A DNA stretch of 64,000 nucleotides from contig SCFE01000063.1 of NCBI GenBank assembly GCA_004352715.1, positions 52,446 to 116,445 on the forward strand, written 5' to 3'. This DNA comes from Hofstenia miamia (Eukaryota > Xenacoelomorpha > Acoela). The translations under genes were made by a program, and so were the position numbers. The notes beneath the pieces are model-generated. The model had not been told where the DNA came from and made no database searches. It was given only the letters and a program-made list of their open reading frames with translations. Positions 33,415-45,322 of the stretch are shown here, piece by piece (the first letter of the stretch is position 1; each line of letters opens with the position of its first letter).

Positions 33415-34210
33415 GCCCCATGCTGAAAACCCATCTCTCAATGCTCCATGCTCATATTTTTTTATCTCGCAAAACAGTATATCTATTTAATTGATTGTTT
33501 AATTTATATATGTTTAGCTCCAACAATTCAAGATGAAATGATATATTCTCCAATGAGAAAAAATCTTCCAACAATGCTCCATGTATTTGTATATTTATCT
33601 CACAAACAGTATAAACTATTTAATTGATTATTTGTTTACATGTGTGCTTAGCTTCTACAAGAATGCAAGATGAAAAATGATATATTCTCTGCAAATTAGA
33701 AAAAATGTCTCCTGAAAAAAAATTGTTTTTTACAACACTCAGGTATAATATTTATCACAAGTATATTACACATAATGGATTTGCTTATAGATTTCTGATT
33801 GAATGATATATGCTCCCCATTCAAATGGAATACCTCGTGCCACTGAATCATCTCATACAATATACAGTAAAAGAAATTAATTATATATTTTGCTATGAAT
33901 TATTTAGTTTTGACAACTACATAAAGTTCACCATCACTACTGATTTGTTCTAAAACATTTAGCCCACTGTTGTTCTACCAGAATAAAAAAGCACTGTTTC
34001 CATGATAAAAAATTTTCTTTTCATTGTTCACTCTCTATTAGTTGATACATTTTATAGGGGATTTTGTTTTAAATATGTTGCTTAGTTTGATGGTGTCAGC
34101 TCATACATAACGCCATGTTCAATAATTGAAAAATGTTTCCATGATGGAAAGATTTCTCAAATCATCAACAATTCGGTAGTAGAAAAATATTAAATATTTG
34201 ATATTAACAC
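33415..34210. repeat. Divergent tandem repeats, ~120-150 bp units
   Basis: The first two units are clear: AATGCTCCATG..., CAGTATA..CTATTTAATTGATT, GATGAAA.GATATATTCTC and AGAAAAAAT recur in order at about 33440-33560 and 33570-33710. Later units (to ~34210) share shorter words such as GTTTCCATGAT and TATATG.T.C and are more diverged. Confidence 0.5.
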
Positions 34211-35067
34211 TTTATTTAGCCCATGACGTTGTTAGTTTCCTCTCTATGTATTCGCAAAGAAATAAAGCAAGATGTTAGCAAAAATAACTAGTGTGGATGC
34301 TGTCTTTCTCATTCCATGATTTAAAAGCTTTGTCTCTTGAAGTAAAAACACGTGTTGGCTCTACAATATTGAATTATTCGTCAAGACGAGAGACAATGCA
34401 TGGTATTAATCAAGGACAACAGTTTTCAAAAACTTTCATGGTGATGTATTAGTTTTCTCGCGTTAATATCAATTTCTTGTGTCTTGCTATAATCAATTCA
34501 ATAGTGATAGAAAAACATGGGATTGTAATTATTAATTTGCTATATTTAATAGACAATAATGTATTAAAACAGTGTCTAAATCTCAGCTTATAGATTAAAT
34601 TGTTGAATGTGCAGCGGAATGGAAGATACATGGTGAATGAAGAAAATAAGCATCTAGCATATGGGGAAACAGATTGGGACCAGATGAACTAAAACATAGA
34701 CAAATTAACTAGTGTAATTTACCATCATTATAATTGGAACATGTAGAATATACACGTATTTTTGTCTTATTTTAAAATGTTGGTTTTAGCACACTTGCTT
34801 AAATATCTAGTTTTTTTGATTTTGAAAATGACTATTTTGTTTTATCATGTAATCTAGACATTGCATTTTTTACTAATGTCTATAAATTCTAAACATTCTA
34901 TTATCAAATCTCTTTTTTGTTGAATTTCAATTGTTTTAATATTTAGAAATCGAAATTCCGTTTTTATACATAACCCTATGTTTCACTTTTTCCAAAAACT
35001 ATTTTTGATTTTAACCTGAAAGTCTAAATTTCATGTCTTGTTATGTTAACTTGCTTTTATGCATAAC

Positions 35068-35668
35068 CCTGTGTTTACTTTTTCTGAAAACTGGCTTGCT
35101 TTTATCATGTATTATAACTTTAAGTATAATGAATATTTTTCTGTTTTGTGAAAAATGAATTAAACATGTGGAATTTTTTTACAATGAAATAGCAGTGCAT
35201 TAACAAAAACGATGTGTAGCTTTTACATGTAATGTTAATGAATTAATCATTGTACATCAACCTTGTAAGCAGTTGAAATGTTAGGAATTTTTTATGGATA
35301 GGAAAATATTAGTCATTATCACAAATGCGATGTAAACCCAATGTATTATACAAACATGTGTAAGCATGCATAACGTGTGATATAGACAGGTATATTAACA
35401 AATAAACATGTAATGAAATCAGCCACATAAATTAGTCACTATAGCAAACCATGTGATTATAAACTAAAATGACCCAACATGTATATAAATCATTGTAAAA
35501 ATCAATCACCCCATAAATTTCACAAAAATGAATCACCCAGTAAATGTCACAAATCCCTAATTAAAAGGCTCCTTGAAAATCCATTAGTAAGCAAACTTAA
35601 TAAGTCAAGTATGTGAATCACTAATTAAACCACTCCTTGATATTGCTGAGTCAGGTAAGTGTTATGAG
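35068..35668 (-). repeat. Right arm of the long inverted repeat
   Basis: The reverse complement aligns block by block with 29300-29986. Just inside it, a GAAAAAGTAAAC/ACAGGGTTATGCATAAAA-type segment is itself repeated (near 34965-35090). Confidence 0.65.
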
Positions 35669-37297
35669 AACTTCAGAGTGTCCCATTGTAACCTCCGCTG
35701 CCTTTGTATCACTACTTAAATATGTTTAAATATTATTGAAATGTTAATAACTGTTATAAAATCAATTAAAATAACCACAATTAGTAGTAGAGTGAATACA
35801 AAAAAATAGTTGATGATTTTGCTTAAATAATCACATCAATTCTAACTTCCATGCATGGAAGTTTTTGCGCATGAACTCAGATATATAATAGACACTGGGC
35901 CTGCTTGTGACATGGAAATTTCCGGATCCAACACTGTATGTGCATATATACATCTGTTTTAATTTTTTTGAAACCACAATTAATGCCATTATGTACAGAA
36001 AGTTTGTGACGCTTTTCAGTTTATGCATGATATTTTCCATATATCATTGCCATACATATCACTTTAAACTACTATATTTAATTTTAGTTCAATTTTGAAC
36101 AAGTCTGTAGCCAAGGCCCGCCTGATCGCCCCTCCCCAAGGAGAACTCTAGACAAGGGCTGAGCGATATTGGTATTGGTATCAATATTAATAATAGTAGG
36201 GGCGGGGACGGATAAAGAATAACACATGTAAAACAAGAGCATAATGCAAGACTGTTTCAAGAAATTAACCATTTCTTATGGGAACCTTAGTAGCAAGTTT
36301 GTCTTTAAACGATTAAAGACGCTCTGAAATGTTTTCTTATTGTTATACTGGAGTATTATTTTGTTTCTGAACAATCTCAAAGTGTTTTCAAGACATAGCA
36401 ATCACTAAGGAAAGTGTTTAAGTGTTTTCTCACATTAAAATATGGTTTTCTTAATTAGTAAAAATTAAACAAAATTTCTACATCTGTATTTATATTTTTG
36501 TATTATATCATAATGTTACTAATAAATTTGTAATAACAACAAGAAGATTTTGAACAGTGAGCGGGAGGGGGGGGAGCACTTCAATTTTATATTTTATGTT
36601 ACAAAAAGGATTATATATGTGCAAGTCATGCAACATCTAACACATTTTGCAAACATGCCAATGATTTATGAGATTCACAAAAACTGAGATTTGTATTTAT
36701 ACACATGAAAGCTAGTCTCTTGAAGACGTTCTTTATTGATGGTAGAAAAGCACATTTTTTTAAAAAAATGGTTTCTATCGTACCAAAAACACAAAAAATT
36801 ATTTTTATTGAAATAATGACACAAAAAGTGTGCAAGTTCATATTATGCTTAGATCATTTGTGAAAATATCAATCCTAGTAAATCTATTTTACTGCTACCA
36901 AAATCATCACAGCTAAATGAACAACAATAGCTCACTGGTTTTGCAGAATTTTGTATTCAGTTATTTATACATTAGTTGTAAATTGAATCTTCAAGTGTTC
37001 AGGGGATACGGTTATGGGCACAGGTAAAAAGACATCTTATGCAGTGTGAATCTATGATTGAAATTCCACCTAAGTCCACCTCAGGGCTGCAAGCACTGCC
37101 CAACGCAAACTTTCTAGGGCGACATTATTTTCATATCTGTGCTCACAGGTATAGTTTGTTTAAATTTTTAATAGCAATGCTTCTCTTTCAAATAAAATGA
37201 TCAAATCAAGTATATTATGTATTATAAGAAACTTGGAGAAATATATGAGCCAGAGCATTCCGCATCTACATTTTTATTGCTATGATCATTTCCGCAG
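35669..37297. other. Intergenic or intronic stretch, no gene recognised
   Basis: No conserved coding or RNA feature was found. The right end is a convincing 3' splice site (ATCATTTCCGCAG), so part of this may be intron. Confidence 0.45.
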
Positions 37298-37501
37298 ATG
37301 AAACCAGAGATGGACTTGAGCAAAAAAATTTGGCCGGAATCTTGCATAGCACACTTAAATCAGTCTCTACAGTCAGGACCCTTTCAATATCTTCAAACTC
37401 AAGGAGTAAGTCTACAATATGAAAGAGAGCACCAAAGGAAAAGTAAAATGTCACGGGTGGAGGATGAAATACTAATGTTAGAAGATTTAAATTTGCTGTA
37501 A
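37298..37501 (+). CDS. Probable terminal exon of an unidentified gene
   Basis: The 67-codon open frame begins directly after TGATCATTTCCGCAG, a good acceptor. It ends TAA (37499-37501), and AATAAA occurs about 170 bases downstream (37672). The peptide is charged and probably helical (EREHQRKSKMSRVEDEILML) with no family that I recognise. Because it starts with ATG at the exon edge, it could also be a small independent frame. Upstream exons were not found. Confidence 0.35.
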   Translation: MKPEMDLSKKIWPESCIAHLNQSLQSGPFQYLQTQGVSLQYEREHQRKSKMSRVEDEILMLEDLNLL

Positions 37502-37689
37502 ATTGAAAAGTATTAAAACCGCGAGGATCATTAACCTTTACATGCAAGTATTATAATCACACCTTTTTTTTCTACTTACTGGTGGTTTATTTTATCATTA
37601 CATACAGTGCATTTGTTTTGGTTTCTTTTGAGTTAATTGATGCTCGTCAATCATTCATAATACGAAGGCTTTAATAAAAATTTACAATG

Positions 37690-38078
37690 AAGAACTGTGT
37701 TCAATTTTTAAAAGTGTTGCAAAAGTTTAGTAAGCAGTTTCAGCAGATTGTCAACAAATACTAAAAATAAAGTTGTTTCCTATTTGTAATAGTGGACTGA
37801 CGATTTAATTTCTTTCAAAATTTATAATAGTTGCGGATAACAAAGCACGTTGTATTCAAAAACAAACAAAAAATAATTGGTTTATATTAGTTTATTTCAA
37901 AATTTGTTTCTGAATGTTTCAAAATCGTTCTTCGACGTAGTGAATTGCTTGTGCCTTGTGATATCACTACAATTTCATATTACACAAAAATCGTCGTCTT
38001 TTAATTGCAGCTTGCAATTTGTGATTTATGTTGCTAAATATTTAGCTGGTATTACGTATTGTCACATGTGTTCTACGC
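37690..38078. other. Intergenic, nothing recognised
   Basis: AT-rich, no motifs or repeats of note. Confidence 0.5.
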
Positions 38079-38365
38079 AGGCGCGCAGCCAGGATTTCGT
38101 TTCAGTATGGCACAAAATAGATTTTTTTAATTTTGAACGTTGATAAAATTAAATTTTTGATACCTATGGTTTTTTTATTTAACTGTTAAAAATCTATTAT
38201 CGATTGAACAAGAATAACGCATACAAAAGATATAATTTTCAAAACTTGACAAGTCAACATTTATAATTCAAACGTAGTTCACTGTAATAATATCGCCATT
38301 ATAGATGGCTAAAAAAATTTCGCCTTACCATATATGGCCATACCATAAACGGCACCCCTGGTGTA
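38079..38365. mobile_element. Possible hAT-type MITE
   Basis: CAGGCGCGCAGCCAGGATTTC at the left and GGCACCCCTG at the right (about 38351-38360) resemble opposed hAT-type CAGG...CCTG ends. The inverted match is short and no duplication is evident. Confidence 0.3.
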
Positions 38366-39424
38366 TAACACATATGTCAATAATAATTTAAGGAAGCGTA
38401 TACCTTATTTAAAAATTAATGGTTCATATGTTGTGAACGTGGAATAAAATTGTACAACAATTGCTGCTATCACACCTAGAACTAGAAATCGACAGTAAAT
38501 TTTAAATCATTTTTAATGTCATTTTGAAATATTTTAATTTGCATTGAGGTCTGTTGCCAAATTGCAATTTAAAATTTTAAAATATTTTTGCTATTCAATT
38601 TTGAGATTGGTGAAGAAGCTTCTGTGTAATATATCGAAAAGGGTGTAATTTTCCATTTATAAAAGTGCAAATTCGGGCCATGAAGCTGTTTAAATATATG
38701 GTTACAGTACTACCCAAAACCTGTGCCTACGCATCAGTATGATATTTCCAAACATATTTCTCTTCCAACATATCAAGCATGTTGTTAACAATTTTCTAAT
38801 TTTCGTTGCGCAATTCAGCAAAAACGTGTATTTTGGGTTAAAAATCGTTGTACTTCACTACTATATGTAGCCATTACCTACTAAATGATAAATTAAATGA
38901 ATTTTGAATCTGAACTGCTCGTTCCGTAGTATCATATCAAATTTTGGAACCTAGGAAAGGAATCATTAACTTTTTGGACAATCAAATTCACTAGTGAAAA
39001 TAACTCCGTTTCAGCAAACACAATATATAAATGTTTATGTATTGTAAGGATATATCTATTCGATAAACAAATGTTTCCTCGAGATCGAAGTCTGGAACTG
39101 GCTGGAAGTTTAGAATTTAAAGTGGATATCATATTACTGCCTTGAAATTGCTCTTAGTTCAGCCTGGAAGCTGATAAGTTGAAATGCGCGGACACCCTGG
39201 TAAATTTAATTTTTCAAAGTGCTAAAACGAAAATTCCATTGAAAATTACGTTGTCCACACTTTTGATAAACATCATCTCCTATTTCGGTACAATGCTGCA
39301 GATGACCTGGCCGTGTTTTAAAGTATAACATATTAAATAGTTATTAATCTATTAAGTTAGCCTCTATTTCAAGTACATTAACGATAGTTGCGTTATATTT
39401 GAAGTGTATGAATTATAAGTAAAG
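38366..39424. other. Intergenic, nothing recognised
   Basis: No gene or RNA feature. It ends at the 8-bp flank of the MITE that follows. Confidence 0.5.
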
Positions 39425-39755
39425 CAGACTTGTCAACGAGCCGACATTTCCAAGCTCGGCTCGTTTAAATTTTTTGTAAGTTCGGCTCGGCTCGCCACAT
39501 AAAATCTTTGAATGAGGCTCGTTTTAGCTCGGTAATTTTTTTAAAAATATTATGCTCAAAGAATTTTTTACATAGCTCTTCCCATTATTTAATAAACATT
39601 TCTTAAATAAGATTATAGGAAAGGAATACTGACTGCAAAAAATATGAAAAATCTCCATAATCAAATTAACAAGCAGAACTATAAACTTGCTTTGCCTAAA
39701 ATAGGCTCGTTGTATATCAAATACTCTGCTCAAGCTCGGCTCGTTGACAAGTCTG
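39425..39755. mobile_element. hAT-type MITE, family A copy 1 (331 bp)
   Basis: The ends CAGACTTGTCAACGAGCCG and CGGCTCGTTGACAAGTCTG are inverted repeats with internal GGCTCG repeats. The flanks AAGTAAAG (39417-39424) and AAGCAAAT (39756-39763) agree at six of eight positions, as for an aged 8-bp duplication. There is no coding capacity. Confidence 0.8.
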
Positions 39756-40261
39756 AAGCAAATCATGTAGCAAATTGAAAGACAATCAAAGAAATAGCTA
39801 TTTAGTTTACGATTCCAAGAATACAAGTTAAAATATAGTATCGTAGCTACTTGCAATACAAAGTTGCAAGAATGCTTCAAAATTATTACTTGTTTTAATG
39901 TTTTATATCTTAATAACGTTTGACAGTATATACTGCTAACAATTTTTTTTCCACATTTAAACACAGCATAAAAAATTGGGTCTGATGAAATCATTCGTTT
40001 TACAATGTCAGGTATCTTTTTTGGTAAATCATAATCATCATAGAAAAAATGTGTTAATATCTCCTATAATTTTTAATTCCAAACAAATTTTACAATTCTA
40101 ATCAACACGAAAAATGGTTAGTTCTTCAATTTGGAAAAAATATATAATTTTGTTACATTGAAAATTTGACCTTTAGTATCTATAAGCAATTATCTACATT
40201 ATATTATAACGTTTGTTTAAACAATGTAAATGATTGATTGTGACAAATTACTAAAAAATAA

Positions 40262-40267
40262 TTTATT
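40262..40267 (-). terminator. AATAAA polyadenylation signal of the cystine-knot peptide gene
   Basis: TTTATT on the + strand, that is AATAAA on the - strand, 34-39 bases past the stop codon of the 40301-40513 gene. Confidence 0.5.
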
Positions 40268-40300
40268 AAAAAAATATTCAACTACAAAAATCAAAATTGT

Positions 40301-40513
40301 CTACATATTGGACATTCTTGAACACATGCAGTTACCACCGCTAGAGCACTGACAGCTCATGCCACCGCAGCATTGCATCGAAGTTCTACATCTTTGGAGA
40401 TTTCCTAAGCATGAGTCATCGAAGAATTCAAGTCTGTCATAAACGGGAGTTGTTTGTGCTACTACAATGAAGAAGACGAGGAGACACAGTATTAACACGT
40501 ACCTACTTGTCAT
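40301..40513 (-). CDS. Secreted cysteine-rich, inhibitor-cystine-knot-like peptide (70 aa)
   Basis: The intronless 70-codon frame starts with a typical signal peptide: a short polar N-terminus, then a Leu/Val/Ile core to about residue 20, with an Ala/Thr-rich cleavage region. A short acidic segment with one Arg follows, then a cysteine-rich tail. The eight cysteines are spaced C-x6-C-x5-C-C-x4-C-x-C-x5-C-x-C. The vicinal pair followed by two C-x-C pairs is the framework of four-disulfide knottins, known above all from arachnid venom peptides but also from neuropeptide- or defence-like knottins of other arthropods. It would be an extracellular ligand or channel modulator; function is not shown by sequence. 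A TATA box (40591-40597) and AATAAA (40262-40267) support a real transcription unit. No disruption is seen. Confidence 0.75.
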   Translation of the reverse strand: MTSRYVLILCLLVFFIVVAQTTPVYDRLEFFDDSCLGNLQRCRTSMQCCGGMSCQCSSGGNCMCSRMSNM

Positions 40514-40590
40514 GACTACGCTGTGAAATGATATTTTCCCTCCAAAATTTGCCGCGACTATACTTCAATCTTGTGAGAAACTTTAAAACT

Positions 40591-40597
40591 TTATAAA
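40591..40597 (-). promoter_or_regulatory. TATA box of the cystine-knot peptide gene
   Basis: TTATAAA on the + strand reads TTTATAA on the - strand, about 80 bases before the ATG. A start site 25-30 bases downstream would give a leader of about 50 bases. Confidence 0.5.
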
Positions 40598-40904
40598 CAA
40601 CTTGTTTTAATTTATGCAATAAGCGTATGTAGTGTTCAACAGTGAAATTTTTTACGAAATAGAATTAAAGTTAAACCGAAGTTTAAAATATATTACATTT
40701 ACATACAATTGTAAAACATATATTATAATTAAAGCATTACAAGAATATAATAAAATCATATATTTTCAAAAAAATGTATTCTGTAACGGGCCGTGGAATG
40801 AAGTTGAAGATGACATTAATAAACTCTGAGGAGCAAACTTTTTCAAATAGAAAAAGCTGAGATCAGAATCAGAAGGCGATAAAAATTTTTGCAGTCCATA
40901 TTTA

Positions 40905-40905
40905 C

Positions 40906-40960
<55 letters not shown>
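40905..40960. repeat. (TA)n microsatellite
   Basis: A long TA tract with one TTATA interruption, followed by two ATACATGTAT units. Confidence 0.9.
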
Positions 40961-40967
<7 letters not shown>

Positions 40968-41304
40968 ATACATGTATATCAGTGGTGTAGGCAAATTGTA
41001 GCAAAGCTATATATGTAGGATTTTTTAAATCCTTCATTAATCTCTCACCGCAGGGATCCTATTGGGCTTATAAATCTTTAATACTCAACAACAATTGCGT
41101 TGAAACTTGATGCCCTAAGATATAGAGGCGCAACTAACTTCAAATTTTAGAAGGGGCTCATTATTTTGCCGATAAGTTTTTTGTCTGAAATTTTGTCTGA
41201 AATTTTGTGTGCTGCATTGCGTACGTTTTTAAACAAATTTTTTTTGCACAATTCAACAGTATAGGTATAGGAATCCTTTTATATGTACTAGAATATTTTT
41301 ATAT

Positions 41305-41867
41305 AGATACAGGGTGAATCATAAGTCACCAATTTTATTTTTAAATTGTCAACAAAATAAAAGTTTGATTGAAATGAAACTAAACGTTATTGAACATATA
41401 ATAAAGTGAATTACTAATGTCACAAAAAGTTTTCAAAGAAACCATCATCTTCCTGAATTACAAGCTGACATCTTTGCACAAGATTATGCACAGAGCAGTG
41501 CAATTCATTGATGTTTACTTCATCAATTTTCTGAAAAATTGTGCTCTTCAGGTCATCAAGATAATAAGCCATTTGAGATAGATCTGTTGATCTTCGTGGC
41601 CATCGTAGTCTCACAGCCCTGAAAATGATGCGATTTGTCAGCTGCTGATTTTGGAGGAGTCCTCTGGCTAGAAGAAAGACACAAACATGTCTTCCCTCAA
41701 TTAAGTCTTAAGCCAAAATGTCATCTGTTATTTTTGAAGAAGACGGGGCTCCAATTGGATTACGATGGCCATCAATATCATCAGATCTATCTCCAGTGAA
41801 CTATTATCTGTGGAGTGCATTGAAGGCCCCAGGTTTCATACATCAAAATCTATGTTTAACTCTCTAC
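41305..41867. mobile_element. Opposed pair of mariner/IS630-like transposase fragments
   Basis: On the - strand (41420-41625) the frame reads LRWPRRSTDLSQMAYYLDDL; on the + strand (41718-41867) EEDGAPIGLRWPSISSDL and SPVNYYLWSALK. Both are the RWPPRSPDLSPxDYxLW region with the last catalytic Asp altered, so two related fragments face away from each other. A terminal-repeat-like ACAGGGTGAATCATAAGTC stands at about 41310. Both are dead. Confidence 0.6.
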
Positions 41868-42194
41868 CAGACTTGTCAATGTGTCGAAATTTTAAAGCCC
41901 GCTTCGTTTTATTATTTTCAGCTTGTCGCATAAAACAATTCAATGAGATTTGCTTTAGCTCGATATTCTTTTTAAAAAAAATTTTTACATAGCTCTTCCT
42001 ATTATTTAATAAAAATTTTAAAATAAGATTATAAGAAAAGGTATATTGAATTAAAAAAGAAGAAGCATTGCATAAACAAATTAAAAGCCGAACTATAATT
42101 TGCTTGGTTTAACAAAGGTTCGTTTTGTGCTCGTTGTATATCCAATACTCTGATGAAGCTCGGCTCGACTCGGCTCAGCTCGTTGACAAGTCTG
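41868..42194. mobile_element. hAT-type MITE, family A copy 2 (327 bp)
   Basis: The left end CAGACTTGTCAATGTGTCG is degenerate and the right end CTCGTTGACAAGTCTG is well kept. The body aligns with copies 1 and 3. Target duplication is no longer recognisable. It abuts the opposed transposase fragments. Confidence 0.75.
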
Positions 42195-43015
42195 ACTATT
42201 TTACACGCGAATATCACAGATACCAGATATTTTATCTGTTCCTGCAACACCTCGAAATTGAAGACTCACAAATATTGAAAATTTTAAAACTTATGTATTT
42301 GTTGGACAACAAATTAATGTAGGAATCGTGTTTCAATAGGCTACGGTTAGACCATGTCATTGGTCACGCCAAATCTGTGGAATTTTAGACAAACCACATG
42401 TCTAACCATCGAGATAATTGTTAGTGTTTGTGAAATTTGATAACAAATTATTGCATTTTCAAAAAATGGCATTATTCACGTTACACCAAAAATGAGTGTG
42501 TGTAGTTCGGAACTTTTTGATTAGAACATTCAAGTCTTATAGTGTAGGATATGGATTAATTTTTTTTGAGATTAATAACAGCTCAACATTTTATAAGCCA
42601 TAACTGCAAGGTGCCTTTTTGAATATTTCAATTTAAGTTTCGTCTTAGGTGATATTATACATTTACAGCGCAAAAAAATATTTAAAATATCCGACATTTT
42701 TAATGCCCTCACTAAATCGAATCATCAAATAAACTTATTAATTTGTACATTAATAATTGATATCTTCGAATCCCGAAGTACATGATTTCCAAGGAATCTT
42801 AAGCATGGGAACCGTCACATGTTTCTATTAATCAGATGTCTTGGAATGATCGCCTGCATTAATGAAGTTCTGGAAAATATTATCTTACGTTATAAATTTT
42901 CATTATATTTTAGGTATTAGGCACTTTTCACAAGAATGAAAACTACAATAAGACAAAACATTTGCATATTTTCGATTTTGTAAATGATATTTTAGTATTT
43001 TCTTCGAATTTTAGT

Positions 43016-43065
<50 letters not shown>

Positions 43066-43571
43066 TTAATTTGCAAATCTTGCAGAATGCTTGTATAACT
43101 TGCAAAATTTAACATAAATAATTTGAAAGTTCTTGTATAATATTGAAAATATAGAGCAAATATACAGCGAAAACTTGCAATTTCAATTATACCTCAAAGC
43201 GTGCAAATATTAGCAAGTATACCACAAAAACTTGCATATATTTGCAAGGATACCATAAAAACTTGCAAATATTTGCAAATACTTGTAAAACTTGCAACTT
43301 TTTTGCATATTAAATACTTACAAATTATTTTCAAATTTTGAAATTTCAGTTTGTTGGGAAGCACTCTTCTATCTTGTGCTGCTTTCAGACATTGTTACTA
43401 GTTCGTGAGTTATAACTTGCAGAAATCAATTATATATTTAATTATTGACAAACACAATCTCTAACTATGAAAAGTTTCAAGCACCTTGATATCATGTGTT
43501 TAATGTAAATATTGATTTTGCATGCTCCAATTCGATGTACACTTAAACTACCCAAAACCTGTTTGGTACTT
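42195..43571. other. Intergenic; short CTTGCAAATATTTGCA-type repeats
   Basis: There is no gene. A (TA)n run is at 43019-43060. At 43070-43310 the words CTTGCAAA, TTTGCAAAT and ACTTGCAA recur about ten times without a fixed period. Confidence 0.5.
43019..43060. repeat. (TA)n microsatellite
   Basis: About 21 TA units. Confidence 0.9.
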
Positions 43572-43691
43572 CATCCCATCATGAACCTGGCTTATTGTTA
43601 CNNNNNNNNNNNNNNNNNNNNNNNNNNNNNNNNNNNNNNNNNNNNNNNNNNNNNNNNNNNNCATCCCATCATGAACCTGGCTTATTGTTAC
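43572..43691. repeat. 30-bp identical ends on both sides of a 60-N gap
   Basis: The 30 bases at 43572-43601 (starting CATCCCATCATGAACCTGG) recur exactly at 43662-43691, separated by 60 Ns (43602-43661). This is what two overlapping contig ends look like when a scaffolder fails to merge them. Confidence 0.9.
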
Positions 43692-43748
43692 AAATTTCAT
43701 AAGTGAGAAACTAATGTTAAAGGGTGAAGGGGTGCTGATATATCTGTT

Positions 43749-43794
<46 letters not shown>

Positions 43795-45242
43795 ATTAGT
43801 TCGTACTACTGTATTAAATAAAGTTATTACTTTAATCAAACGTTCTCAATTGAGGTCCTCAACTCAAAAGGTAAAAGAAATTTGTTTGTTTTTGACAAAT
43901 TAAGAATATTCTTCCTGTTGATAATGAAAATAAATTCTCAAGTTTTAGTCATAGAATCATCAAATCGAAAAGATAAACTTTGTTCAAAATTGGAAGGCTT
44001 GATTTGAAGCCCCCTCCCAAGAGAAAAATGACTGTGAAAGCATTACATATGGGATATTTGTTATGTGACAACAAGCAATGCTCAAAATTAGACAAAAGTG
44101 GTTATACCTTTGAGGTTTTTAATTATATCAAAATAACAACGACCTAAAGACTGCTGATTTTTTAGTGAGATTTGCCATTTCTTGAATTGACTGATATCAC
44201 TAATAAAAGCTGCAAATTAGTTACGAATCTCTTATTGCAATTGCTAATGTATAATCTTGCTCTGTAAGTATTGAAACAATAGTAATTATTTGGTAAGAGC
44301 CATAATTTTATAATTTGTTGAATTTATTGACTTTTTTTAATTTAATTGAAATTTCATATAAATGACAGTGAAAATAAAAGGAATAACTGTCCACCATTTT
44401 TTATTTCATGGACAGCTGTTTGTGGCAGACGATCATTGCGTTGAGGAGTCCACAGCACTAATTAAAACTTCAATATGTTTGAATATGAAAATATAGTCTA
44501 GCTTACATATTGATCTAAATTGAAGTATTTTATTAAAGCAATTATTATTTGGTACGACACAACTTCAGAAATTTAGGCGAACGTTATTAAAATACGTGAT
44601 GGGAAATGCACCACAAGTATACATTGTACTATTGTATTATTAAATATTTACATATAATTTTTGGAAAGTTTTTTATACAAAAAATGTTTCATTACGTTTT
44701 ATTAACAATTAAAAAAATGCATAATCATCAAGCACACCAATGGAATTTTAGATAAATAATTATTTGTTTTATATATTTTAAATAATTCAAAGTTGAAAAA
44801 ATACATAAATATCTACATTACTCGAAAAGATTAAGATTTTAAGAAAACTCCATTAAAAATTATATATTTACAAAATTAAATGGTGTTACGTGTAAACAAA
44901 TATATAGAAAAGTTCAAAATAGAAAAAGTTAATGCGATTGTGGGCGATGGTCGCGAAGAATATGTTTTATGAGTGAAGAGGGGTGTGTATAGCGTTTATT
45001 GCCCTGTGTGTTTCGACATATATGTTTTTTCGTATCCTAGCGAACCGCCATGTGTTTCTTGCGATCTGAACTACTTGACAATCTTCGTTGACAATTTTCG
45101 AAAGTGCAGCAAAAGGGCTTTTCACATAAAACAACATTTTAGAATATAATTTACGAATGGAAAAATATATATGTCACTGCTTTGAATAATGTAAAAAGAA
45201 TTGCATGCATATATATAATATTGGTGAGTCTAAGAAACACTT
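43692..45242. other. Intergenic, nothing recognised
   Basis: Only a TA-rich microsatellite (43748-43791) is notable. No coding or RNA feature found. Confidence 0.5.
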
Positions 45243-45297
45243 TATCCTGTCCCGTACTGCTGAATAAATTATCCTGTCCTGTTTTTATCCTGTTTCA
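45243..45297. mobile_element. hAT-like terminal repeat fragment next to a gap
   Basis: TTATCCTGTCC and TTATCCTGTCCTGTTTTTATCC repeats match the terminus of the hAT remnant at 49340-49455 in the same orientation. The rest is lost in the 1-kb gap. Confidence 0.45.
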
Positions 45298-45322
45298 TCT
45301 TGCTTACTTGCCTATATAAGAT

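Larger units (their letters stand above)
29300..35668. mobile_element. 6.4-kb structure with long imperfect inverted arms (foldback-like)
   Basis: The left arm (29300-29986) and the reverse complement of the right arm (35068-35668) share an ordered series of blocks: CTCATAACAC, ACTTGAC..AAGTTTGCT.ACTAAT, TTTGCTATAGT.ACTAATTTA, CCATAAAAA.TT.CC, GCTTACA.GGT..ATGTACAATG, ACTGCTATTT.ATTGTAAAAA and GAAAAAGTAAA. The order is conserved with many substitutions and small indels, so the arms are old. The interior contains later insertions and no intact gene. The element class is not identified; long subterminal-repeat-rich arms fit a foldback-type DNA element. Confidence 0.65.

Noticed and set aside
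36539-36580. G-rich GAGGGGGGGGAG run as a possible G-quadruplex
   Set aside because: Only one long G tract is present; four tracts are not available.
43070-43310. Recurring TTTGCAAAT/CTTGCAAA words considered as a CRISPR-like or satellite array
   Set aside because: Spacing is irregular, there are no unique spacers of constant length, and the genome is animal.
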